The notes under the pieces: model-generated
What the model saw: the letters and a program-made list of their open reading frames with translations, nothing else
Told to the model about the DNA's origin: nothing
Databases searched by the model: none
In this document: piece by piece, positions 45,857-56,501 of the stretch
Numbering within the stretch: the stretch's first letter is position 1
How the letters are laid out: every line of letters begins with the position of its first letter
From: Clonostachys chloroleuca
Taxonomy: Eukaryota > Ascomycota > Sordariomycetes > Hypocreales > Bionectriaceae
Length of the DNA stretch: 64,000 bases
Assembly (NCBI GenBank): GCA_037952775.1
Contig: JBANAY010000003.1
Span: forward strand, 186,001 to 250,000
Direction of reading: 5' to 3'
Translations under genes and position numbers: made by a program

Positions 45857-47246
45857 TTAAATCGAAGCTTGATTGCCCAGAAGGGACTTTGTTCCTAACA
45901 TCCGTGGAAGTGTAGGGGACAACTCAGCAGCCATCCCCGGCAACATGCCCATCCTTTGACACTCCAAATACATCTCGTGTACGCTTTCCAAAGGATCAAC
46001 GAAACCATTGAATCCAAACCTCCTTGTCTTGGCGAGAGATGCAGTGCCAAACGATAGGTATGCAAAGTCGCCACTAAGAATGGAATCCAGATACCCCTCA
46101 AAAGGATTCCAAGTCAACTCCCCGGCTGATCTTTCCATCAAGCTTTTCCACGTGTTTTTGTTGACTTCATCCTTGGCCCATTCTCGAAGCGTGAATCGTC
46201 TCTTCATCTCCTGTGGCGGGCCATCGCCCAGGGGATTCTTAGAATCGCCACCCAATGACATGACCTTGGTATACTGGTGATCATCCATCCTTGGCCCAAG
46301 CACACCCTTCGAGACTCCCCACCACTGCGCCTGAGCGTCGAAGAATCTGTCCCAGCTCAGAGTGGCCCAGTCCACTGCGTTGAAGGCTTCGTTGGCACAA
46401 TCAGGTTCCAACACGGCCCACTCACTCAAGTAGCCCGTTAGGCGAGCCGTTGAATGCATTGCCTCGAATTGCCAAGCGGTCAAATCACCACCAAACTCGA
46501 GAGGTTGACCTTTGTGCGCCTGGACAGCGGCGTAGATGGCAAAGGACACGAACATGTTGAGAGGTGAGTTGGGAGACGCACCGATGATTCCAAATGGCCG
46601 CACTACGTTCCAAGCGGAGCTAGGAAACTTGGTGCAGAAAGCTCTCATAGCATCTTCTTGGTGGTAGTAAAAATTGTCGGCGATGTGGCGCGGCCGCGGG
46701 TCGGATTCGATCATGGGCGTGCGGACCCTGCCCAAGTGCATGCCGTAGTTCTTTCCACCCGTCTGCAGCAAAATCCGCTTGGGCACTATGCCGGCAAGAG
46801 GCAAGGCACTGAGGAGGTTCTGGAACATTGGTGTATTGGTTTCGATTAGAGCCTTGGCTGCCTCTGGGCTCATGGGATTTAGCACCGATTTCGGTTGAAG
46901 GTAGGCATAGTAGAATAAGTACTCTGCCTTTACCTGAGCTTTCTGCAAGTTCTCTGTAATTGATTCTGCCGGAGATGACAGATCAACTGGCATATGGGTG
47001 ATTCGGGAGAGTTGTTCGTGAGTGAGAATGACTTGGCCCCTTCAGAGAGAATTCAGAGAGAGGAGACCTGGAAACGATGAAGATGCATGACCAGCGAGGC
47101 GTGCCGAGCAAAGCCCTCAAGGCGTGAAATCCCGAGATGCCACTGGCACCGCACACAATCGCAGTCAACCCACCAACTTCGGGTCCAAATTGAGGCAGGT
47201 TGCGGAACAGCCCGCTGTTGCGTAAGGGCTGCAAGCGTGATGACAT
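45857..47246 (-). CDS. PRISE-type NAD(P)-dependent reductase (SDR superfamily), one frameshift
   Basis: ATG 47246 opens MSSRLQPL and a Rossmann motif AIVCGASGISGFHALRAL, then the frame shifts and continues to 45857; about 455 residues in all. ITHMPVDLSSPAESI, LLQTGGKNYGMHLG, NFYYHQEDAM and NVVRPFGIIGASPNSPLNM are typical of progesterone-5-beta-reductase/iridoid-synthase-like (PRISE) enzymes, which reduce enones with NAD(P)H. The conserved Tyr of NFYYHQED is present. The shift lies in GGGGCC on the coding strand (47035-47040): one base too many between LKG and QVILTHEQL. A 28-nt intron would also bridge it but is too short to be believed. The start is 690 bp from the GMC gene's end, same strand. 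Confidence 0.78.
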
Positions 47247-47934
47247 GTTGCTGAGAATGATTGGGCAGGCGGTTTCTTGTTGCAAAATGTTGCTGAGACT
47301 GTTGTTGAAAGTATGTGCACTTCGCGACGACACAATGATGCGTCTCAAGTTGCCATTGGGGATCTCACTCGGGTCACTGCGCGCTAATAAATAACCTTAT
47401 ACAGCCCAACCAGCCGTGAGCTTGTGATTGGTGAGCAAAGACTTCTGAGACACTCGTCGATGAGCACCTCCAAATACATGACATCATTGCTTGAGCTGCG
47501 ATCGGTTGGGGTGGAGCAAGACGGATTCCATGTAGAGTCCGAGGCCGGGTCGAATCACGGTTTGCCCCAGAGGATGTTACAGACAACTTGACCTCCCTGC
47601 CGTATTTTGCTACCTAGGACATTGGCAAAGATTTCGTGTAGTTGGAAGGTGATATTGGCCATGGGTTCAGTTTACGGTTGCTTATAACAGACCTTTCAGC
47701 AAGTCTAAGCATTTGATTCCATCTAGCTAGCTAGTTGCATGATTTCATTACGTCGCAGTACTGAACGGACGATCATACGGGTTCTCCCAATCAATACAGG
47801 GGTATTTTCAAGCATGAAAAGACACGCAGTACAAGCGAGCACCTTCACCTACCATCATGGAGCCAAGAGTGCAACATGGATGCGGGATTCGGCTTCACTT
47901 TGGTTGATAGAGTCCAGATCTCAACATGGTGACC
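47247..47934. other. intergenic, no gene seen
   Basis: Promoter of the PRISE-type gene and 3' region of the GMC gene. No other feature supported. Confidence 0.45.
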
Positions 47935-49836
47935 TTAACCCCCGTTAGCAAGGCTCGCCTTAATTAGGTCGGCTGCCTTCTCCGCCAATGCATACACTAC
48001 AGCGCTGGTGTGGCCGCTTACAAGATGTGGTATGACTGATGCATCGACAACCCGTACATTTGCTGTCCCATGGACCTTGAGTGTTGGGTCGACCACACCT
48101 CCCAACTCTCGGGGCAGCATTGCACAAGTTCCAATGGTGTGAGATGCCGGAATACCTTTGTGATTGATTCCATTAGCATGACTGTCGCCGAGAAAGGCAT
48201 ATGTACAGATCATCATGGGCTCTCCACTTACAAGAGCTGGTTAGAAACTCTGCCCACTGCGCATCTGTCGCGTTCTCTGGCAGCACTGCGTCTCCAGGGA
48301 CAATGAGATTACCGACAAGGTCGCTCAACGGCTTGGTGGACATTATCTTTCGTGCTATACGGCCGACTTCCAGAGCGACTTGCTTGTCATAATCAATGGA
48401 TAAAAAATTGGGATCTATAGCTGGGTTGTTAATCTCCCCGGCGGCATTGAGGTGAGCACTTCCCCAAGAGAACGGCAACGTGGGTGAGAACACGATGCCG
48501 ATGACGCTGCCCACGGAGAAGAATTCAAATTCCACCACGCTCGACTTCTTATCGAAGATCACGTCATGTTGGATCTCGAACCTTTCTTTCAAAGCTTCGG
48601 CCGACACACCCCCGTTGAGCCTCTTTGCGATCGTCTCCGACCAAGACGCGAGTTTTTCTTTGGTAGCCGCGTCGACGGAATCGATGGTCGCCTTGAAAAT
48701 GTCTTCGGCCGTGGCAAAGGCTGCAAAAGGGACTTGGCCGACGAGCCCCGGGGTGGCTTGGAACATGAGCACCCAGAGAGGCTGGTCTTGAAGCGCCTCA
48801 CCAACCTCCGGAAGCTCAACTTTGGTCGGGATGCCATTGCGGGCCAGGATGCTGGGATCTATGTCAGTATCATTCTTGGTCTCGGTGCCAGTGGTCCGCT
48901 GCTACGTACCTGGGATTCCCAACGCCCGATGCCTCGAGGATAAGCGGTGAAACATATGTTCCTGTGGAAACGATGACCTCCTTTGTAGCCGTCACGGACG
49001 CCAAGTGACCTTTATCGTCCGTGTACTCGAGTCCAGTGGCAACGACCTTGCCGCCCTCGCCGGCGTCTGAAAAGAGGATCCTCTTCACAGCCCCTTGAAA
49101 GACCTTGAGGTTCTGTCTGTCGTCAATTGGTTCATAATAGGCGCGAGCAGCGCTTTCACGGACGTTTGCGTCTCGATCCATGGTTTTTGGATATGAGCCG
49201 AATCCGCGGTTGTTCCCGCCATTCATATCTGGATTCAGGTTGAAGCCCAGCTGCTCGCAGGTCTTTCGAGCCGCGTCATAAAAGGTGCCGGTTTCCACTT
49301 GGAGCGGGTGCCCGGTGTTGAGTGGACCATTCTCCCCGTGATACTGCGCGATATAAGTCATCCCGGCCTCGCGCTGGGCCTTGGTTGGGATGGCGAACTG
49401 CTCCGAGCGGATGAAGTACGGGAGCAGCGTGTCCCAATTCCATCCTGGGTTGCCGAGCCGTTCCCATGCATCGTACTCGGCTTTGTTTCCCCGAATATAG
49501 TACAATCCTATGCAAGACGTGTATGAGCGATAGAGAACAAGATCAAGCTTGACCGGCCGGCATACCGTTAATGACCGTGGTGCCGCCCAGAGCTTTGCCT
49601 GCGGGGTGATCAATGACCCTGTCGCCTAGCTGAGGCTGGGCTATGGATTTGAACTTCCAATCCAAGTCGGGACTGTAGGTAACGCCAGCCAAGTCCACGT
49701 TGAGAACGTCGGCATCGTCACGCACGTCTCGGCCTGGCTCAACGACGGCGACGTTAATGCTGGGATTCTCAGACAAGCGGTTGGCAATGACGAGCCCTGC
49801 CAGTCCTCCGCCGGCGATAACGTAGTCGAAAGCCAT
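47935..49836 (-). CDS. GMC oxidoreductase (AA3-like)
   Basis: Four exons: 49566-49836, 48910-49507, 48232-48851 and 47935-48155, in frame, 569 residues. The N-terminal ADP-binding motif [17 protein letters not shown] (G9, G11, G14) starts 5 residues in, so there is no signal peptide. [18 protein letters not shown] is the GMC signature 1, and [19 protein letters not shown] signature 2. Active-site His502 ([10 protein letters not shown]) and His545 (SGHTSAV) have the same 43-residue spacing as His516/His559 of glucose oxidase. Such FAD enzymes oxidise alcohols or sugars; the substrate is unknown. Tandem on the minus strand with the PRISE-type reductase, which may act on the same compound. Confidence 0.88.
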
Positions 49837-50433
49837 TCCTAGATGAGGCTGGCACGCAGAGATGGTAGACACGAGCCAGAAGAGATGGATAATGGGCCTG
49901 GAATGATTGATTTCAAAAGCTATCCTTGGGGCAGCTCGATGGACGCAGGCTGGGTTGCATCGAAGAGCAGAGGTCAGCTGCAGTTGCGAAGCAGAGTGCC
50001 TGTGTAGATGTACTGTGTTGGCACTTGCACATGCACGCTCCCAATCCTTGTAGCTATTGATACATGCAAGTGAGACCTTGGCAGGCTTGGTAACCAATAA
50101 TGGAAAACGAAATGGGCCTGTCTGCATATTGATGTCAGCTAACCGAGAATAGCCCCTTTGCGCTCAGCCCAAGTAAGGGCCAATGTGCGCTGAAACAGTC
50201 AGCTTACACAGTATAATATTTGACGAACCCATGTTGCCAAGGACGGACAAAGATACATCTTGACTCTAATACACAGATATAAAGTCATCTAGTCTCGAAG
50301 CATATTTGATTACTATTGTATGTGTTGTATGGAAATAAAAAAAAACCCTGGGGGACCCAGGCAGCTAGAAAGAAATATTACTATTATGTATATGCAGCGT
50401 GTATATGCAGTTTTCAGTAGGCCGGCATAGGTA
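49837..50433. other. intergenic, no gene seen
   Basis: Promoter of the GMC gene and 3' spacer of the seven-helix gene, with an A-run near 50337. No gene supported. Confidence 0.45.
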
Positions 50434-51853
50434 TTATACAGTTTCCGACTCGTTAGTTCCCTCGCTACTCAGAGAATCTGCCCCTCTCTTTGTTTTCGGG
50501 CCTCTACTCTGGCTGGAGTACTGAGCGTTAACTTGCACGGAGTAAGGCGCGCTCTGATCAATCAACATGTCCGTGTCGTTGTTGAATCCGTTAGGCGACT
50601 TTGGTGCTTGCTTCCCCCTCTCCATGGTGTTCATCTCGATGGTGGTTGTTACGGTTGGCCAGCTCTTCGAGTCCATTTTGCCTGCCCTTGAGGTCACGAG
50701 TGTCTCTCCGTTGCTCTGGGTACCCAGTCCATGTGAACGTTGATTGTAACCTGAGCTGCCTTGGAGGTGCTCCGAGTTTCGGGCAATCTTAGCGATGAGT
50801 GTAGCCATGGACATTTCGATGTTGAGTTTGACAATGTAGGCGAGGGGGTGAAATTGCATATAGCTATCAGAGCGACATAGAACGTTAGCCATCAGATTTC
50901 ACGGGGCAAGTTGCGCTAAGAGAGCAATATGAAGATGGCCACGTACACGAAACTGTTATTAAGACTCATCATGGCCACGATGAGGACATCCATTGCCAAT
51001 GAGAATCCGATGATGAACATGTTGAACTTGACGAGATTGTTATACTTATGGAGACCGTTTTCGATCAGGTTTTGTTTCACAATCCGGATAAAGAATATGT
51101 TCAAAGCGGCATCGACAAGAAGGTAAATCACCTTTTCACAGCGATCCCAGATCTCATTGATGTGAACATACTCATCCGATATCTGTAGACGAGCTGGGAC
51201 CCAGATGCAGTAGACTGAGATGTTGATGGCGGTGATTAGGCCGGCTGTCCCCCATTTGACTCTCCACAGTAGTCTCTGATCGGTGAGAAGAATTCCGCAT
51301 CGGTTCACGATAATCTGAAGAAGGAATTGGACCTGATGCGTGTTAGAACTCGCTCTTTTCGGGGAAGTGTCGAGACATGGAAGCACATACTTGAAGTGCC
51401 CAAAGGGTGACTGGTAATCAAAAGGTTAGCTACAACTGGTATGAGATAGCCACAGCTTCCACTGTTAAAGCAAGTAGAAGCAGAGACAGAGAGACACTCA
51501 CGAATACAGAAAAAGAAGGCGAAGCTGTACGTTGAATTATTATCAGCAGGATCCATAGAGGGATGTGCTGTTCCAGGGGTAACATACCTAGGAGGAATAA
51601 CTCCCATTATGTTCATGAAGCAAATAATCCCAAAACTGAGACACACGAGGATCTCGCCCCAAATCATCCAAACATATGCATTACTGAGCATGGACCAGCC
51701 ACGCCGGCGGTAGGCATTCGCGGTCTGTCGTATCGCGGTCCATGTCGTCAACCATCCAATGCCGAGAGTGAAGCCCCACGCGACGGAAGCAATAACTAGA
51801 TCCGCCGATGTCACGACCTCCGGTTTATAGCGGTCGGGTATTAAGGTTATCAT
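50434..51853 (-). CDS. integral membrane protein, seven-helix (fungal rhodopsin-like/PTH11-like) type
   Basis: A multi-exon gene: exon 1 about 51594-51853, a small exon near 51517-51540, another near 51390-51413, a main exon about 50950-51331, and a last exon from about 50872 to 50434. The joins I checked keep frame (gtatgt, gtgagt, gtatgt and gtacgt donors). The first segment has SADLVIASVAWGFTLGIGW and VWMIWGEILVCLSFGIICFMN. Later come IVNRCGILL, ITAINISVYCIWVPARLQ, CEKVIYLLVDAALNIFFIRIVKQNL and FNMFIIGFSLAMDVLIVAMM. A hydrophilic Ser/Thr-rich tail of about 120 residues follows. Function unknown; receptor-like roles are assumed for the family. A decayed inverted relative lies at 55440-55690. 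Confidence 0.75.
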
Positions 51854-53935
51854 TCTTCGTTAGGTGTGACCGTGAAGAATCGGTCGGTGAGGCTCGGTGA
51901 ATGCGGTCAGTACTAAAGAGCAAGAAGGAATGGAAGGTCTAGAAGACAGGTGTAACGCAAATGGCAAGCTGGGTCAGGTATATGCAAAGCCACAGGGACA
52001 TGGGAGGACGCATGACATTGATCTTTTGAAGAAAACCGCCACTTCAAGACTGGGTGTCAACAAAAGGAGAGTGCAATTTCTTTGCTAGCGCATTATTGCC
52101 CAATGACAAAACACCTGAACCCCTCCGTATTCACCTAGCAAGATACATCGGGCTTCTCCCGCTAGTGTCTCTCGGCATCAGACGCGGTTTGGACTAGTAA
52201 CGAATAGGAAGTAAAGTTCAACGCGATATGCCGGACACTGTTCCGCTAGTTCTGAATTTTCTCTCAGCCCCTCGATCTAGCTTTCAGGTACAGCATAGTG
52301 TGCGGCGCAAACCTCCCGAAAGGGTTACAAGGAGTCAAAACCTAACGCGTTTGGGCTTTCTCATCAATATGATCAAAACCGGGCTTTATCCGGTACCAAT
52401 GCAATGATTCATATGCGTGTTTCTCACGTGGCTTTTGGGGTAAGTTGGAACTTTGAGTAGGGTTGAGCGATTCAGGACTGGGTACTCGCATTCTCCTAGT
52501 TCTTTTTCTATTCGTCTTGGTTCTTTGGGGGAATTCCTTGTTGTCTCTCCCGAAAATCTTCGGTGTTACGGTGGTCAGCTTGCCGTTGGCGAATCTGCAG
52601 CCTCTGTTTGCACGACAGCGAAATGAAAGGACATAGGCCTCGGTTGGAACTTGACCGAGTCAGGACACACCGCGTGAGATGTGCCGAGCCTGGATAGCGT
52701 AATCCTTCATGTACTAGTGGCGCTCGAGTTGGCATGGACTCGCCCGCTCCCCCTCCTCGTTCCAAACCATAGCTTCGGAGTTTGTGGAGAAGACTGGTGG
52801 CTACCCCTGGCCCCCTATCTTGCCCCGTTTAGCAGTTGTTTTTGTTCCGCTTCCAAGTCTGTTTGTTTGGTCACACAAATTTCACACTACTTCGCGTGTT
52901 CGCCACCAGGCTTGGCCTTCACTGAGGATATGATGCGCGTGGTGTCGGTTTTACATGAACTTCTCTGTGTGCCATGGTTCTGCGAGAGGATGTCCGTTCA
53001 TTATCACTCAACAGTTCCCGTGTGCCTTGACTAATAAGACCTAGCTGCATTCTACATAATAGAGGTGTCTACACAATCAAGAAACCCAAGACGCTAGAGA
53101 AATTAGAGTACTTGATTCTCAGAGGTTTCACCGAGGAGCTTCCAGAGATTGAGATGGTAGGGACCCAGGCTGCCAGGGAGGGAGCCCGTATGGGCGGGGA
53201 TAGATTAGGCAAGGCATTTAAGTGGCGAGGCTAGTCATTCGCATCCTAAAAAAATTCCCGGCTACTGCACTGGTGACAACTCGCACCGTCGATCGTTTTT
53301 AGCTACAAGGGAGTCCATAAGCTCAGTGCCAAGGGTCTAACTCTAGGTCTAGCTCTAGGCACCGTACTGCTAGTTCAAAACCTCAACGTGATTCCTCATC
53401 AAGGCCACCTTAGCTAGCGTGGTTACTGAGGGAAATAAATCATGCCTAAGCAAAGTAACTCCAAGTCCAACGGTGAAGGAGATTGAGAGTTGAAAGATAA
53501 TCATTGATCGACAATCACGACTCCTATACCGGAATTTCGGCACGAAGATAGTGACCATGCCAGATGCAGCCCGATGGGAAATGCGCAACATTTCGATAGT
53601 CTGGGGGGATTGGCACGAAACACGGAGGATGTTCCCCTTTCTCCACCTCCTCTTACCAGGAACCAGGACTACGGTAGCTTCGATACTACTCCGTACGTCT
53701 TGCGCCAACCCTGCCGAGGACTTATCACCCTTCGCCATGCTAAAAAATAGCACATCAACCCCAAGTGTACTTCAGAACCAATTCCAGACTTCCGATATCA
53801 GCAAACTGCCCACGCCATACTGATGAAGGCTTGTTTGAATCCATCTCCTTGAGAGGCGAGAGAATCATACTTGACAGTTTTTGGAGATGACTCTCAAAAT
53901 AACCTCTTGCAACAACCCAGCATCTACTTCTACTC
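51854..53935. other. 2-kb stretch without recognisable gene
   Basis: Only short ORFs in all frames, none with recognisable domains. The right part, next to the polyketide synthase remnant, may be more of that decayed gene, but I cannot show it. Confidence 0.4.
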
Positions 53936-54841
53936 TCAGAGTATCAATGGCAGGCTTTGACATAGATTTGATCCAAGTTGCAAGGAGCCAAGGGCAGATT
54001 TCCCTTGCTCATCGACTGGGTCCCCTCCTTGCTCCGGCTGGACGGCGTGGACACTGGACAGGACGAGGGTCTGGCGAGGGTCCCACCAGCTCTGAAACTC
54101 CACTTCGAATCCTTGCCCATAATGTACAATTGCCGAGCCGCGTGGTTTCCATCCCTGCCAGGAGCTCCGATTTATGTGGATGCCAGTGCAAATCATTGAC
54201 CAGGCAGAGATCAGCCATTTGAAGCATCTCATCTTCACCGAAGTGCCATGGCCCCCCTATAGAGCAACCGGTTCATCACATCACTGTTCTAGAGCACGTA
54301 ACCCACATCAGAGATGACTCCAGAGCGATTGCCACTGGGCGAACGCATCAAGAAACTGGCTGGCGGCGCAGTAGTTGCTTTCAGTGGCGCTTCCATAACA
54401 TCCAGACAGAGACGACTTGAGGAGGAAGAAGTTCAGTTCAGGAACCCCGAGGGGGATATGCAAGTTCCAGGTGCCTTGCCATTTGGGCTGGATTCCCATA
54501 TGCCAGACGTCGTTGCTCGCCTACGAAAACAAAAAGACATGAGTCAGTTTGTGAACGCTCAAAGTTCAAGACTGCAATTTTAGAATCAGGGTTGGGTGGA
54601 TAAAGAAGAAATTGTGTTACTGTCGCAGAAATTAACCACGCCGCTAATGGGCAAAAGAGTTTCCTCGCAGGTTCTGACGGCTAAAGCCACTGAATTAGAG
54701 TCAACAACATCTCCCTCTAACCACATGGGAATTAGCCCTAGCATCTTTGAGCCGGGCAACGAGCTTCCCTTCAGTTTTGTAGATGCCGGAACGGCCCATA
54801 AAGACGGAGTTGCGCGCTCCTCGAGACATCATCCATCGTGA
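53936..54841 (-). pseudogene. reducing polyketide synthase remnant (ketoreductase region)
   Basis: The minus strand carries pieces of an HR-PKS ketoreductase in the right order: MMSRGARNSVFMGRSG near 54820, GDVVDSNSVALAVRTCEETLLPISGVVNF near 54660, PKWQGTWNLHIPLGVPELNFFLLKSSLSG and ATESNYCAASQFLDAFAQW (54500-54340; the catalytic-type Ser and Tyr are visible), then GEDEMLQMADLCL near 54230 and GFEVEFQSWWDPRQTLVLSS near 54110. Frames change between pieces, and stops interrupt the connecting DNA. An acceptor-like tttcgtag precedes the PKWQGTW piece. No KS, AT or DH domain is seen in the window, so this is an isolated relic. Confidence 0.72.
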
Positions 54842-55439
54842 TAGACTACGGCCAATCCCCCCAAGCATCCCACAAGAAGGTAAACTTTGTCTGCGCGGAA
54901 AAGGGGATGATATTTGGCTAGGGAGATCTATTCAAAGTTGATCCGATGAATCAGTACATGCTGCTCAATGAGTCTCATTTATTTTTCATGGGAAATGCAT
55001 ATGTCGTTCGACTGACCCCGACTCTATGTAGGCCAAGGATAACGTACTTGGATACCACGTGGGCACCTTCATAGGCTAGAGTGCTAAAGATCCCACGTGT
55101 GCATTGGTGTCCCCCGTCCCGGCACGCTGCTAGTTGGCAGTAGCAGTGGGCGTGGGTGTCTGAAACTTCGTGGCGTTGCCCACAGACTTGGTGACGAGGA
55201 ACGATCCCGTCACATTGACATCCACAATCTGCTTGAACAGTCTGGATCGACCTCACTTATGCATTCAGCCCCATGGATTCCAATCTAACAAAGATTAAAG
55301 TCGGTCAATTGTGAATAAGCTAAGGCGTCGTAATGGGGGGTGGGTAGGAAGCCAGGCTTACGGGGGGTCAGGGTGATTCAGAAAGCCCTACTCCTGTCGA
55401 GATAAGACAATAATCAGTGCGCCCGAATAGCTCCACTAC
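54842..55439. other. intergenic with possible SDR fragment
   Basis: On the minus strand near 55140-55225 a short piece reads QIVDVNVTGSFLVTKSVG, like the helix-4 region of short-chain dehydrogenases, then a stop. Too short for a firm call. Confidence 0.25.
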
Positions 55440-55690
55440 TTGGCGAGTGCCTGCATCAACGGAATCTTGTTTGGTAACATTTTCAACATAGAGAGAGAGG
55501 TTGAGAGATTTATGATTTGCGGCAGCAGCCTTTTCCTCTCTCTTAACTTCCTTTGCTGCGTGCAAAGCGACACTCTATGGGTCCTACCGATAATTGTTCG
55601 AAATGGAGCTTCGCTTTTTTTTTTCTGTATCCGCGGGTGTCTCTCTCTGCTTCCACTTACTGGAGAGCGAATCCGATGATACGTTCGACC
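55440..55690 (+). pseudogene. decayed inverted paralogue of the seven-helix membrane protein gene
   Basis: The segment 55564-55660 aligns at nucleotide level with the minus strand of 51466-51572. Both read CTCTATGG(G/A)TCCT, GATAAT, AGCTTCGC, TTTCTGTAT, GTGTCTCTCT and TGCTTC(C/T)ACTT in the same order, covering the first intron, the small exon and the next donor. Upstream, ERFMICGSSLFLSLNFLCCV parallels VWMIWGEILVCLSFGIICFM. Beyond about 55690 similarity fades. The copy is in opposite orientation, 4 kb away, and has lost the exon GT donor context. Confidence 0.6.
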
Positions 55691-56501
55691 AATCACATAT
55701 GCATATTTATACCCATCCTGGCGTGTATTCGTTATATTCTTGGTACCAGGCAATTATTCATCCACATCATCGTCTAGCTGGGGAGACAAAGTAGAGTCGG
55801 CCGGCTGATAATTTCAGTCTGATCCCATATCTGCATAAATTAGCATATGAGATCGATGAAATCTCGTGACCATAATGAGATCTAGCAGCAATGGAACGTG
55901 GTAGGGTTACGTAGGAACACCAAGTACATGAAGTTCCGTTGGCCGAAGTGGGACTTTTGGCCGGCCTGTTGCGGTTGGTTTGGAAACGAGACAACAATGC
56001 AACCATTTAAATACCATAGCGAGACTGGGAGGTGGTTTTCTTACATTGAATGGAGTAATTGACAGTAAATACCCTGATCAAGCCCTGTGATTCTTGAGGA
56101 GGGGCAAATATGCACTGCGCCACGCCATCACTCCCTGTGACGCGCTGATCTGTCGCCCAATCCTCGTCGCTCAGCTTACTCTTCTCGGGTTTTCACGAAC
56201 ATCATGGCCATCATGGAGGTTTCCACTAAAACAGACCATGCTACGTCATGAGCAAGCGTGAATGTTTTGTCTCGCATCCGCATCCCTTCCCTGCAAGTTC
56301 TCCCTTCGCATCTCCATTTCCCCCTCCTTCTTCATCACCCCGTACCAAGATCAAGCTAGAAAGCCAGAAATATTTATGCCTGACCCTGGGAGGTCCAAAC
56401 TCTAACCACGTCCATCTGACTACGTCCGGCTCAAACGATACAGACAGCGCAAGGACAGCACAACAGAGCCCAGTGGCAGATTTCCACTACTCCCAATCAG
56501 A
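55691..56501. other. intergenic, no gene seen
   Basis: Promoter side of the kinase-like gene. No other feature is supported. Confidence 0.4.

Noticed and set aside
47042..47069. 28-nt intron that would restore the PRISE-type frame
   Set aside because: It has GT...AG ends but is far shorter than any other intron here (at least about 50 nt); a one-base indel is simpler.
53370..53753. Possible acyl-carrier-protein continuation of the PKS relic
   Set aside because: A few residues look suggestive in mixed frames, but the phosphopantetheine DSL motif could not be found.
55140..55225. Short-chain dehydrogenase fragment on the minus strand
   Set aside because: Only one 18-residue stretch resembles the family; not enough for a feature of its own.
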